5,839 bases of DNA from positions 1-5,839 of the forward strand of contig CAMEWZ010000103.1 in assembly GCA_945946745.1 (NCBI GenBank), written 5' to 3'. Shown piece after piece: positions 1 to 5,757 of the stretch; position 1 is the first letter of the stretch, and each line of letters starts with the position of its first letter. Made by a program: the position numbers and the translations under genes. The DNA is from an uncultured Clostridia bacterium. Its GTDB lineage: Bacteria; Bacillota; Clostridia; Oscillospirales; Oscillospiraceae. A model generated the notes under the pieces. That model was given only the letters and a program-made list of their open reading frames with translations. It was not told the DNA's origin and searched no databases.

Positions 1-40
1 GTGATATTTGTATTTTATTATTTGACTTTCGGAGGTTATC

Positions 41-346
41 ATGCTAGGTCAACGAATCAATCAGCTGCGTCTGTCCTGTGGCTGGAGCCAGGTCGCGATG
101 GCGAAAAAGCTGAACATCACAAAGCAAACCGTATCCAACTGGGAAAACGAAAACATCATGCCCTCCATCGAAATGCTGGTGCGGCTGTCCTCCCTTTTCC
201 AGGTTTCCACGGACTATCTGCTGGGTTTGGAAAACGCCCCCCGTCTCAGCGTGGAAGGACTCCCCACCGATGTGGTTGCCCATTTAAGCCAGCTGATCGA
301 AGATTTTCGCCGCAATGGCTGCCCTGCCTCGCCTGCCGATGAATAA
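41..346 (+). CDS. XRE-family helix-turn-helix transcriptional regulator
   Basis: A 101-residue DNA-binding protein of the Cro/C1 (XRE) type. The helix-turn-helix spans about residues 5-60: RLSCGWSQ leads into the second helix (SQVAMAKKLN, 16-25), then the recognition helix (TKQTVSNWE, 27-35), and the domain closes with STDYLLG (56-62), a typical ending of small Firmicutes XRE proteins. Residues 63-101 form a short tail with one amphipathic helix (DVVAHLSQLIEDFRRN), possibly for dimerisation; no ligand or peptidase domain is present. The start is fixed by GGAGG at 31-35, five bases before ATG. A TATTAT at 16-21 could be a -10 element, but its -35 would lie outside the window. It precedes two TSUP transporter genes in the same direction, so a local or autoregulatory role is a reasonable inference; the sequence does not show its targets. 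Family assignment is firm, function unknown. Confidence 0.93.
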   Translation: MLGQRINQLRLSCGWSQVAMAKKLNITKQTVSNWENENIMPSIEMLVRLSSLFQVSTDYLLGLENAPRLSVEGLPTDVVAHLSQLIEDFRRNGCPASPADE

Positions 347-384
347 CAGCGCCTCCCAGGGAAACAATACCCTGGGAGGCGTTG
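347..384 (+). promoter_or_regulatory. Hairpin sequestering the ribosome binding site of the first TSUP gene
   Basis: An inverted repeat begins at the base after the regulator's stop codon: arm 347-361 pairs with 370-384 around an 8-nt loop (AAACAATA). The inner 11 bp (GCCTCCCAGGG with CCCTGGGAGGC) are perfect; the whole 15-bp stem has a single G-U pair. The right arm contains GGGAGG (374-379), the Shine-Dalgarno of the gene starting at 387. No T-run follows on either strand, so it is not a standard intrinsic terminator. A ribosome finishing the upstream gene would cover part of the left arm, which suggests translational coupling. The structure is seen directly; the coupling role is inference. 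Confidence 0.75.
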
Positions 385-386
385 CT

Positions 387-740
387 ATGAAAAAGGAAAA
401 ACCCCTGGGCATCGCGCTGGCCGGCTTTGGCGCCGGGACAGTCACCGGGCTGTTTGGCGCCGGGGGCGGTATGGTGCTGGTGCCGCTGCTGACGCTGCTG
501 ACCAATCTTAAGGACACGGAGATTTTTCCAGCCTCCATCAGCATCATCCTTCCCATCTGTCTGACCTCTCTGGCACGCACATCCGATGCCGTTATCTGGC
601 AGCAGGCCCTTCCCTACCTTCTGGGCAGCGCACTGGGCGGCTTTGCGGCGGGAAAATGGGGCAGAAAAATCCCGGTGCTTTGGCTGCACCGGGGATTGGG
701 GATTCTGATTCTCTGGGGAGGCTGGCGGTATTTATGCTAG
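387..740 (+). CDS. TauE/SafE (TSUP) family membrane protein, N-terminal-half type
   Basis: A 117-residue, very hydrophobic protein corresponding to one repeat of the 4-toluene sulfonate uptake permease (TSUP, TauE/SafE) family, whose full-length members of roughly 250 residues consist of two homologous halves and move sulfite, sulfonates or other small organic anions. The diagnostic motif GLFGAGGGMVLVPLL lies at about residues 21-35; predicted membrane segments lie near 8-37, 46-62, 74-90 and 97-114, and AGKWGRKIP (88-96) is the usual loop before the last helix. ATG at 387 is chosen because GGGAGG (374-379) precedes it by 7 nt and the first membrane helix follows at once; in-frame ATGs at 315 and 339 lack a ribosome binding site and would overlap the regulator. 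It overlaps the next gene by 7 nt and probably works with it. The substrate cannot be inferred. Confidence 0.88.
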   Translation: MKKEKPLGIALAGFGAGTVTGLFGAGGGMVLVPLLTLLTNLKDTEIFPASISIILPICLTSLARTSDAVIWQQALPYLLGSALGGFAAGKWGRKIPVLWLHRGLGILILWGGWRYLC

Positions 741-1102
741 AAGGGATGCCAATGGCGCTGGTGGTGGGAACGGTACTGGGGTTTCTCTCCGGGATTGGCG
801 TCGGCGGCGGGAGCCTGCTCATCTTGTGGCTGACGCTGGTATTGGGGATGGAGTACCCTGCCGCCCGGATTCTGAATCTGCTGTTTTTCCTCCCCGCCGC
901 GGGCATCGCCTGCTTCTTCCGCTGGCGGCAGGGACAGCTGCGGCTGGGGGCGATTCTGCCCGCCATCGTCAGCGGGTGCATCGGGGCGGCGGTGTTTTCC
1001 CGGATCGGAACGGTGCTGGACACCGCCCTTGTGAAAAAGCTGTTCGGCGCGCTGCTCATCGTCACAGGGCTGCGGGAGCTGTTCTACAAGCCCAAACCAT
1101 AG
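734..1102 (+). CDS. TauE/SafE (TSUP) family membrane protein, C-terminal-half type
   Basis: A 122-residue hydrophobic protein representing the second TSUP half. GFLSGIGVGGGSLLI (16-30) is the repeat counterpart of the glycine-rich motif in the preceding gene; further helices lie at about 45-61, 70-88 and 102-117, ending in LFGALLIVTGLRELF, the common C-terminus of the family. The ATG at 734 sits inside ATGCTAG, where TAG is the stop of the preceding gene, so translation is probably coupled; GGGGAGG at 715-721 is somewhat distant (12 nt). A second ATG at 746 is possible but has a poorer site. Together the two proteins total 239 residues, about one full transporter. Either they assemble as a heterodimer or the pair is one gene split by a frameshift. 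The intact SD, clean overlap and undamaged halves favour genuine half-genes. No terminator separates it from the convergent ruvX gene. Confidence 0.88.
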   Translation: MLEGMPMALVVGTVLGFLSGIGVGGGSLLILWLTLVLGMEYPAARILNLLFFLPAAGIACFFRWRQGQLRLGAILPAIVSGCIGAAVFSRIGTVLDTALVKKLFGALLIVTGLRELFYKPKP

Positions 1103-1103
1103 C

Positions 1104-1523
1104 TCAAAGCTGTCGTTTCCAGTAAGCCAAATACCCTTCCAGAATCAGCGACGCCGCCACGGCATCCACCGTTTCCTTGCGCTTTTTTCCGTGGTAATTG
1201 TGCTGGGAGAGAATGTTGTGGGCCTCCACGGTGGTGCGGCGCTCGTCCCACATGGCTACGGGGAGGCCCGTGGCCTGCTGAAGCGCGTCGGCAAAGGCCC
1301 GGCACAGCTCCGCCCGAGGGCCTTCCGTGCCGTCCATGTTCCGGGGCAGGCCCACCACGATCTGCCCCACCTGGTTTTCCTGCGCCAGCCGGACAATGTC
1401 CGCGATGGCTTTTTCCGTATTCCGACTGGGGACGACATAGGTTGTCCCCACAATGGTACAAAGCAGGTCGGAAATGGCAACCCCCGTCCGGGCGTCCCCG
1501 TAATCGATTCCCATGATGCGCAT
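1104..1523 (-). CDS. ruvX: RuvX/YqgF family RNase H-fold nuclease (putative pre-16S rRNA nuclease / Holliday junction resolvase)
   Basis: A 139-residue cytoplasmic protein of normal family length. Diagnostic motifs occur in order: GIDYGDARTG (5-14, with acidic D7), VVGLPRNMDGTEGP (56-69), WDERRTTVEA (92-101, acidic D93) and KKRKETVDAVAASLILEGYL (113-132, acidic D120). D7, D93 and D120 are the expected metal-binding residues of the RNase H-like fold. Family members are implicated in processing the 5' end of 16S rRNA precursor and were earlier described as Holliday junction resolvases. The start at 1523 is chosen because AAGGAG (1532-1537) lies 8 nt upstream; the frame stays open to 1721, but that extension would run through the promoter and is not conserved-looking. 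Its own sigma-A promoter lies at 1552-1580. The gene is divergent from the acyltransferase operon and convergent with the TSUP genes, with no functional link evident. Confidence 0.96.
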   Translation of the reverse strand: MRIMGIDYGDARTGVAISDLLCTIVGTTYVVPSRNTEKAIADIVRLAQENQVGQIVVGLPRNMDGTEGPRAELCRAFADALQQATGLPVAMWDERRTTVEAHNILSQHNYHGKKRKETVDAVAASLILEGYLAYWKRQL

Positions 1524-1531
1524 GGAGATCA

Positions 1532-1537
1532 CTCCTT
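1532..1537 (-). promoter_or_regulatory. Ribosome binding site of ruvX
   Basis: AAGGAG on the minus strand, 8 nt before the ATG at 1523. It settles the start of ruvX against several upstream in-frame starts. Confidence 0.85.
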
Positions 1538-1551
1538 TTCTTTTTTCTGCG

Positions 1552-1580
1552 ATTATACCGCAAAAAAATCCTTCTGTCAT
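1552..1580 (-). promoter_or_regulatory. Sigma-A promoter of ruvX
   Basis: On the minus strand, ATGACA (1575-1580, five of six consensus bases) is followed after exactly 17 bp by a perfect TATAAT (1552-1557). The predicted start near 1545 gives a leader of about 20 nt carrying the AAGGAG site. Confidence 0.85.
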
Positions 1581-1590
1581 TATATAATCT

Positions 1591-1620
1591 CCATTTTTCC
1601 TGGAAGATTCCGAAAAATGG
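1591..1620. repeat. 30-bp dyad between the divergent promoters (candidate operator)
   Basis: CCATTTTTC (1591-1599) is repeated inverted as GAAAAATGG (1612-1620), 9 of 9 bases, with a 12-base spacer that holds a second small dyad, GGAA-GA-TTCC (1602-1611). It lies just upstream of the -35 elements of both the ruvX promoter and the acyltransferase promoter. Neither strand has a transcription unit ending here and no strong T-run follows, so a terminator is unlikely. A protein-binding site serving one or both promoters is plausible but unproven. Confidence 0.5.
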
Positions 1621-1642
1621 GCTTTCTTTCCCCACTGCGGCA

Positions 1643-1671
1643 TTGACAACATCTTCCGGTGATGGCATAAT
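1643..1671 (+). promoter_or_regulatory. Sigma-A promoter of the MBOAT-DHHW operon
   Basis: A perfect -35 TTGACA (1643-1648), a 17-bp spacer and a -10 CATAAT (1666-1671) preceded by an extended -10 TGG (1663-1665). Transcription should start near 1678, leaving a leader of about 27 nt that carries GGGAGG (1694-1699), 5 nt before the ATG at 1705. Confidence 0.87.
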
Positions 1672-1704
1672 AACACCGTTATCGTTCCGCTTTGGGAGGT
1701 CGTT

Positions 1705-3123
1705 ATGCTTTTTTCCAGCAACCTGTTCCTGTTTTTGTTTCTGCCGGCGGTGCTTCTTGGGTACTATGTGCTCCCCCGGCGGCTGCGCAACCTGTTCTTG
1801 CTGGGAGCCAGCTTGATTTTCTATGCCTGGGGAACCGGCAGCTTCGTCCTTGTCATGATCGGTTCCATTGTGTTTAACTACCTGGCCGCTTTGATCCTGG
1901 ATCATGTTTCCCGCCAATGGATGAAAAAAGCGCTGCTGACAGTGGCCGTGGCGGGAAATCTGGGGATTTTGTTTGTCTATAAATACCTGGACTTTTTTAT
2001 CTCCAACCTCAACGCCCTGGGCTTTCACCTGCCCCTGCAGAACATCGCCCTCCCTCTTGGCATCTCCTTTTTTACCTTCCAGGCCATGTCCTATGTGATC
2101 GACGTCTACCGGGGCAGCGCCAAGGCCCAGATCCGCCCCCAGAATATCGGCCTTTACATAGCCTTCTTCCCCCAGCTGGTGGCAGGCCCCATCGTCCGCT
2201 ATCAAACCATCGCGGATCAGATCGACCACCGGCGGGAGAATTTTGATGATTTCAGCGAAGGTGTCCGCCGCTTCATCCTGGGCTTTGCCAAGAAGATCAT
2301 CCTCTCCAACAACATGGCCCTGGTGGCGGACGCCGTATTTTCCGCCGCTCCCAATGAACGCAGTGTGGTCTACGCCTGGATGGGCGCCCTGGCCTACGCC
2401 TTTCAGATTCTGTTCGATTTCTCCGGGTATTCCGATATGGCCATTGGCTTGGGAAAGATGTTCGGCTTCCATTTCCTGGAAAACTTTGATTATCCCTACA
2501 TTTCCGCCTCGATTTCCGAATTTTGGCGCCGGTGGCATATGTCCCTTGGACAGTGGTTCCGGGATTATGTCTACTTTCCCCTGGGCGGTTCCCGGGTGAA
2601 ATCCAAGGCACGGCTGGTGTGGAACCTGTTCGTGGTCTGGTCTCTCACCGGCATTTGGCACGGGGCCAGCTGGAATTTTGTGGTCTGGGGGCTCCTGTAT
2701 TTCGTGCTGATCGCCTTTGAAAAGCTGACGGGCTTGCCCAAAGGCTTCGCCCACGGCTGGCAGAAGGGGCTGTACCGGGTCTTTACTCTGCTGTGCGTCC
2801 TGGTTGGCTGGGTCTTTTTCCGGGCGCCGGATCTTTACAGCGCCGTTTCCTATCTGCAAAGCATGCTGGGGATTGCGGGAAATGTCTTGACAGACGATAT
2901 GGTAATCCGCACCTTCCAGCAGTACCGCTTCTTCTTCCTGGCAGCGCTCCTCTGCTCGACCCCCATTTTCAAAATGGCAAAGGGAACGCTGGCGGCACGC
3001 AGCCAGCGCCTTGCCACCACAGCGGAATACCTTAGCGTTCCCGTCTATCTGTTTCTACTGCTGTGGGCGGTTTCCTTCATCATGATCGGGTCGCACAATC
3101 CGTTTATCTACTTCAATTTTTAG
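1705..3123 (+). CDS. MBOAT family O-acyltransferase (AlgI-like)
   Basis: A 472-residue polytopic membrane enzyme of the membrane-bound O-acyltransferase family, matching AlgI-type proteins in length. It is expected to take an acyl, usually acetyl, group from a cytoplasmic donor and pass it across the membrane to an extracellular partner. Ten or so hydrophobic segments start with residues 5-22. Hallmarks in order: YLDFFISNLN (94-103), LPLGISFFTFQAMSYVIDVY (116-135), FFPQLVAGPIVR (154-165), FDFSGYSDMAIGLG (237-250), FWRRWHMSLGQWFRDYVYFP (273-292, with H278), GIWHGASWNFVVWG (316-329, with H319, the expected catalytic histidine) and the C-terminal HNPFIYFNF typical of AlgI relatives. The ATG at 1705 has GGGAGG 5 nt upstream. 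Two DHHW proteins follow closely in the same direction and are the probable partners. The acceptor polymer is unknown; no DltA or DltC gene is nearby, so a D-alanylation role is unlikely. Confidence 0.95.
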   Translation: MLFSSNLFLFLFLPAVLLGYYVLPRRLRNLFLLGASLIFYAWGTGSFVLVMIGSIVFNYLAALILDHVSRQWMKKALLTVAVAGNLGILFVYKYLDFFISNLNALGFHLPLQNIALPLGISFFTFQAMSYVIDVYRGSAKAQIRPQNIGLYIAFFPQLVAGPIVRYQTIADQIDHRRENFDDFSEGVRRFILGFAKKIILSNNMALVADAVFSAAPNERSVVYAWMGALAYAFQILFDFSGYSDMAIGLGKMFGFHFLENFDYPYISASISEFWRRWHMSLGQWFRDYVYFPLGGSRVKSKARLVWNLFVVWSLTGIWHGASWNFVVWGLLYFVLIAFEKLTGLPKGFAHGWQKGLYRVFTLLCVLVGWVFFRAPDLYSAVSYLQSMLGIAGNVLTDDMVIRTFQQYRFFFLAALLCSTPIFKMAKGTLAARSQRLATTAEYLSVPVYLFLLLWAVSFIMIGSHNPFIYFNF

Positions 3124-3132
3124 GGAGATCCT

Positions 3133-4413
3133 ATGGGTAATTTCATCGCAGCCTTGCGCAAGCTGACACCTTCCCGTCTACTGGCGGTTCTGTTCCTATT
3201 GTTCATCGGTTATGTTGCCTGTGCGCCGTTTCCTCAGTTTCTATTCCAAACAAAGGCTTTGCTTACAGAGGGCATCTCCCCACGCAGCTATATCCGCTCC
3301 ATTGACGATCAATACAGCGGTATGCTCTCCACAGAAAAGAATCAGCCGCTGCTTCAGAACAAGGGCACCTATGTCGATTTGAACGGTCTGATGGCCCGCA
3401 TTTTGAAGCAGCCTTCCATGAACAATATCGTCCGGCTGCGAAACGGCCATCTGGCCACACCAAACACCGACTTTCTTCAAAAGGACACTTTACTGTCCAT
3501 CAGCGACAGCATTGCGTCACTCTATCAAGCCCAGTCCTCCCAAGGAAAGCACTTTTTGTTTGTGCTTGCTCCTTCTCAAATCGATCCTAACAGAGATCTT
3601 CTTCCCGTTGGTTATACCGATAATGCCAATGAAGCTGCTGACTTTTTGTTGCGCTGCCTAAAAACCAGTGGCGTTCCCTGCCTGGATCTCCGGGAACGCA
3701 TGGCACAGGAAGGAATGGACTATTCTGAGGCTTTCTTTCGCACAGATCATCATTGGACACCGCAGACCGGATTTTGGGCGTATACGGTCATATTACAGAA
3801 GTTGGAGGAGACCGGCGCGGTTTCCCCAATCAACACAGATTATACCAACGCTGAGAATTTCGATTTTCTGATCCAAAAAAGCTGCCTGCTTGGTTCCGCC
3901 GGAAAAAGAACCGGGAGATATTATGCCGGCCTGGATGATTTTTGCATAATAAAGCCACGGTTTGAAACATCCATTTCAACTTATCGTGAAGATATCGATT
4001 TATTATTGGAAGGACGGTATGAAGAAGTATGCAATCAAGTCTTTCCCGAAAGCTTCTATACCGATCCAGACTACTATAACACCACCGCGTATGATCTGTA
4101 TGGATGGAGTGACACAGCGCCTATCCAACGGCGAAACAACTCCGCGCCGGAAGGGAAGCAGTTTCTGCTCATCGGCGATTCCTTCGGTAATATTCCCTTC
4201 AGCCTGCTGTCGCTGTATGTTTCCCAGTGCGATGAATTGGATATGCGGCATTTTTCCGGTAGCTTTTCCTCCTATTACGAAACATGCGACCCGGACACGG
4301 TCATTCTTCTGATTAACGTCAACGGCATTCTGGACACAAATGCCAGCTATCCCTACCTTTCGGAGAAAACCGGTAGCGGAACGGAAACAGCCGTTTCGCC
4401 ACTCCACAATTAA
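3133..4413 (+). CDS. DHHW family protein (AlgJ/AlgX-like SGNH-fold acetyltransferase partner), copy 1
   Basis: A 426-residue extracytoplasmic protein with a single N-terminal membrane anchor (about 14-32) and no clear signal peptidase site. The eponymous motif is DHHW at 205-208 within FFRTDHHWTPQTGFWAYT; D205 and H207 fit the D-x-H dyad of AlgJ and AlgX. LLIGDSFGN (345-353) supplies the presumed nucleophile S350. In AlgJ/AlgX this triad carries acetyl onto exopolysaccharide, so the predicted role is acetyl transfer from the MBOAT product onto a surface polymer. ATG at 3133 follows the upstream stop by 9 nt, with AGGGAG (3122-3127) overlapping that stop. It is paralogous to the next gene along its whole length. 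Oddities are a visibly more AT-rich middle and 3' portion, a 16-residue tail after YPYLS (411-426) absent from its paralogue, and an exact 36-nt match to it. The catalytic assignment is by motif only; the acceptor is unknown. Confidence 0.9.
   Translation: MGNFIAALRKLTPSRLLAVLFLLFIGYVACAPFPQFLFQTKALLTEGISPRSYIRSIDDQYSGMLSTEKNQPLLQNKGTYVDLNGLMARILKQPSMNNIVRLRNGHLATPNTDFLQKDTLLSISDSIASLYQAQSSQGKHFLFVLAPSQIDPNRDLLPVGYTDNANEAADFLLRCLKTSGVPCLDLRERMAQEGMDYSEAFFRTDHHWTPQTGFWAYTVILQKLEETGAVSPINTDYTNAENFDFLIQKSCLLGSAGKRTGRYYAGLDDFCIIKPRFETSISTYREDIDLLLEGRYEEVCNQVFPESFYTDPDYYNTTAYDLYGWSDTAPIQRRNNSAPEGKQFLLIGDSFGNIPFSLLSLYVSQCDELDMRHFSGSFSSYYETCDPDTVILLINVNGILDTNASYPYLSEKTGSGTETAVSPLHN
3331..3366 (+). 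repeat. 36-nt exact direct repeat, copy in DHHW gene 1
   Basis: Identical, base for base, to 4639-4674 in the second DHHW gene. It encodes TEKNQPLLQNKG (residues 67-78). All 12 codons use the same synonyms, while codons on either side differ. Confidence 0.9.
4376..4399 (+). other. Hairpin at the 3' end of DHHW gene 1
   Basis: Arm 4376-4384 (GCGGAACGG) pairs with 4391-4399 (CCGTTTCGC) as nine pairs including one G-U, around a 6-nt loop (AAACAG). It lies in the codons of the extra C-terminal tail, ending 11 nt before the stop codon and about 30 nt before the next gene. No T-run follows, so it is not an intrinsic terminator; an mRNA processing or stabilising element is possible. Confidence 0.5.
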
Positions 4414-4428
4414 CAGGACTCTATTAGG

Positions 4429-5676
4429 ATGGTACATATGGTTCAGCGTCTTTTGAAAAAGTGCGGGTATCTTCGCTCCTGCCATGTGTTGGCGGCGGCA
4501 TTTCTGCTGTATATCGGCTTTGTAGCCCTTCGCCCGATGACGGAGCTTTGGAACAGCACCACGCTTTTAGTCAGAGGGGATATCTCATTGTACACCTATA
4601 TGGATTCCATAGAGGAACTGTACTATGGTATGCTCACGACAGAAAAGAATCAGCCGCTGCTTCAGAACAAGGGCGCTTATATCAATCTCAACGGTCTGAT
4701 GGCAAACCTGCTGAGTCAGCCCGAGATGAACCAGCGGGTAAAGATGAAGAACGGCCATCTGGTATCTCTCACTGACCAGCCGTGTTCCCAGGAAAGCATC
4801 GCCTCAGCTGCCCGAAATGTTGCCGCCTTCGCCCAGGCTCAGCAGTCCAGTGGAAAGCACTTCCTATTTGTCATGGCGCCTTCCCAGGTCAGTCCCTACG
4901 AAAATCTGCTGCCCACCGGGTATGCAGATTACTCCAACGCAACCGCGGACACATTTCTGGACATGCTTGCCCGGAATGGTGTCCCCTACCTGGATCTGCG
5001 GGAGCGTCTTCATGCCCAGGGACTGTCCCAGGATGACGCCTTCTTTGCCACAGACCACCATTGGAAACCCCAGACAGGCTTCTGGGCCTACACCGAAATC
5101 CTGGAAAAGTTGCATCAAATGGGGGCCATCTCCCCTGTGGATACGTTCTATACGGACAGCGACAACTATGACTTTCTGATCTACGAAAATGCCTACTTAG
5201 GCTCCTCCGGCAAACGCACCGGCAAATTTTTCGCCGGAACGGATGATGCCGTATTGATCCGCCCCAGATTTGATACAAGGATCTCCATAACCATTCCAGA
5301 CCGGGAGTTGTCTCTGACCGGGCGATACGAGAAGGTCAGCTATCATACGGAAACAACCCTGCATCTTTCCGATCCCGACTACTTCAACGAGAATCCCTAC
5401 GGTCTTTACGGCTGGGGCGATACCAAGCTGACCCAGTGGCGCAACGCTGACGCGCCGGAGACCAAAAACGTAATGCTCATTGGCGACTCCTTTGGCAATG
5501 TGCCCTTCAGCTTGATGTCCCTGTATTTTTCCAGCTGTGATGAACTGGACATGCGGTACTACGACGCATGTTTCGCGGATTACTATGCGGACTATCAGCC
5601 GGACATCGTCATCCTGGAGGCCTATACCGTCCAGTCGTTGGCGGAAAACACCACCTATCCCTATGTAACGGATTAG
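4429..5676 (+). CDS. DHHW family protein (AlgJ/AlgX-like SGNH-fold acetyltransferase partner), copy 2
   Basis: A 415-residue paralogue of the preceding protein with the same architecture: N-terminal anchor (about 19-34), the conserved TEKNQPLLQNKG block (71-82), FFATDHHWKPQTGFWAYT with DHHW at 209-212, SSGKRTGKFFAG (259-270), and LIGDSFGN (350-357) with presumed nucleophile S354. The distance from the DHHW aspartate to the GDS serine is 145 residues in both copies, so both keep an intact presumed active site. The inferred role is acyl transfer onto an extracellular polymer, using groups supplied by the MBOAT protein. The start is ambiguous: ATG 4429 has AGGA at 4415-4418, whereas ATG 4438 (412 residues) has AGGATGG at 4426-4432 and aligns better with the paralogue's N-terminus. 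The gene begins 15 or 24 nt after its neighbour and probably shares its transcript. It ends in YPYVTD, lacking the other copy's tail. Confidence 0.9.
   Translation: MVHMVQRLLKKCGYLRSCHVLAAAFLLYIGFVALRPMTELWNSTTLLVRGDISLYTYMDSIEELYYGMLTTEKNQPLLQNKGAYINLNGLMANLLSQPEMNQRVKMKNGHLVSLTDQPCSQESIASAARNVAAFAQAQQSSGKHFLFVMAPSQVSPYENLLPTGYADYSNATADTFLDMLARNGVPYLDLRERLHAQGLSQDDAFFATDHHWKPQTGFWAYTEILEKLHQMGAISPVDTFYTDSDNYDFLIYENAYLGSSGKRTGKFFAGTDDAVLIRPRFDTRISITIPDRELSLTGRYEKVSYHTETTLHLSDPDYFNENPYGLYGWGDTKLTQWRNADAPETKNVMLIGDSFGNVPFSLMSLYFSSCDELDMRYYDACFADYYADYQPDIVILEAYTVQSLAENTTYPYVTD
4639..4674 (+). repeat. 36-nt exact direct repeat, copy in DHHW gene 2
   Basis: The second copy of the block at 3331-3366, at the homologous position of the paralogous gene (residues 71-82), about 1.3 kb downstream. 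Both copies are in the same orientation and frame. Confidence 0.9.
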
Positions 5677-5702
5677 CTTTTTTCCACAGGGCAAAATTCA
5701 CG

Positions 5703-5751
5703 AAAAACATGGAAAAAACTTATTGACTTTGCCATCCCCCTGTGATAGAAT
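5703..5751 (+). promoter_or_regulatory. Strong sigma-A promoter with upstream A-tracts, reading out of the window
   Basis: TTGACT (5723-5728), a 17-bp spacer and TAGAAT (5746-5751) with an extended -10 TGA (5743-5745). Runs of A at 5703-5707 and 5713-5718 sit where an UP element would contact the polymerase alpha subunit. The predicted start is near 5758. The gene it drives lies outside the window. Confidence 0.8.
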
Positions 5752-5757
5752 GATTTT

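Noticed and set aside
315..386. Earlier start for the first TSUP gene (ATG at 315 or 339)
   Set aside because: No ribosome binding site precedes either, they overlap or abut the regulator's end, and the added residues do not resemble the family.
1583..1588. TATAAT on the plus strand as a second promoter for the acyltransferase operon
   Set aside because: No acceptable -35 lies 16-18 bp upstream, and a much better promoter is present at 1643-1671.
1524..1721. N-terminal extension of ruvX up to a start at 1721
   Set aside because: The frame is open, but the stretch contains the ruvX promoter and ribosome binding site, and the shorter protein has the normal family length and begins right at its first conserved motif.
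1084..2859. A 591-codon open frame on the minus strand opposite the MBOAT gene
   Set aside because: It overlaps two genes with clear family motifs, has a low-complexity composition rich in Gly, Gln, His and Lys, and no supported start. It is a shadow of the coding strand.
3217..3225. Possible lipoprotein cysteine in DHHW copy 1 (C30 after YVA)
   Set aside because: YVAC lacks the usual Leu at -3, and the paralogue has no cysteine at the corresponding place, so a plain membrane anchor is more likely.
5678..5718. Inverted repeat TTTTTTCCA/TGGAAAAAA after the last gene as a terminator
   Set aside because: The stem is AT-rich with a 23-nt loop and no GC core. Its right arm is better explained as A-tracts upstream of the next promoter.
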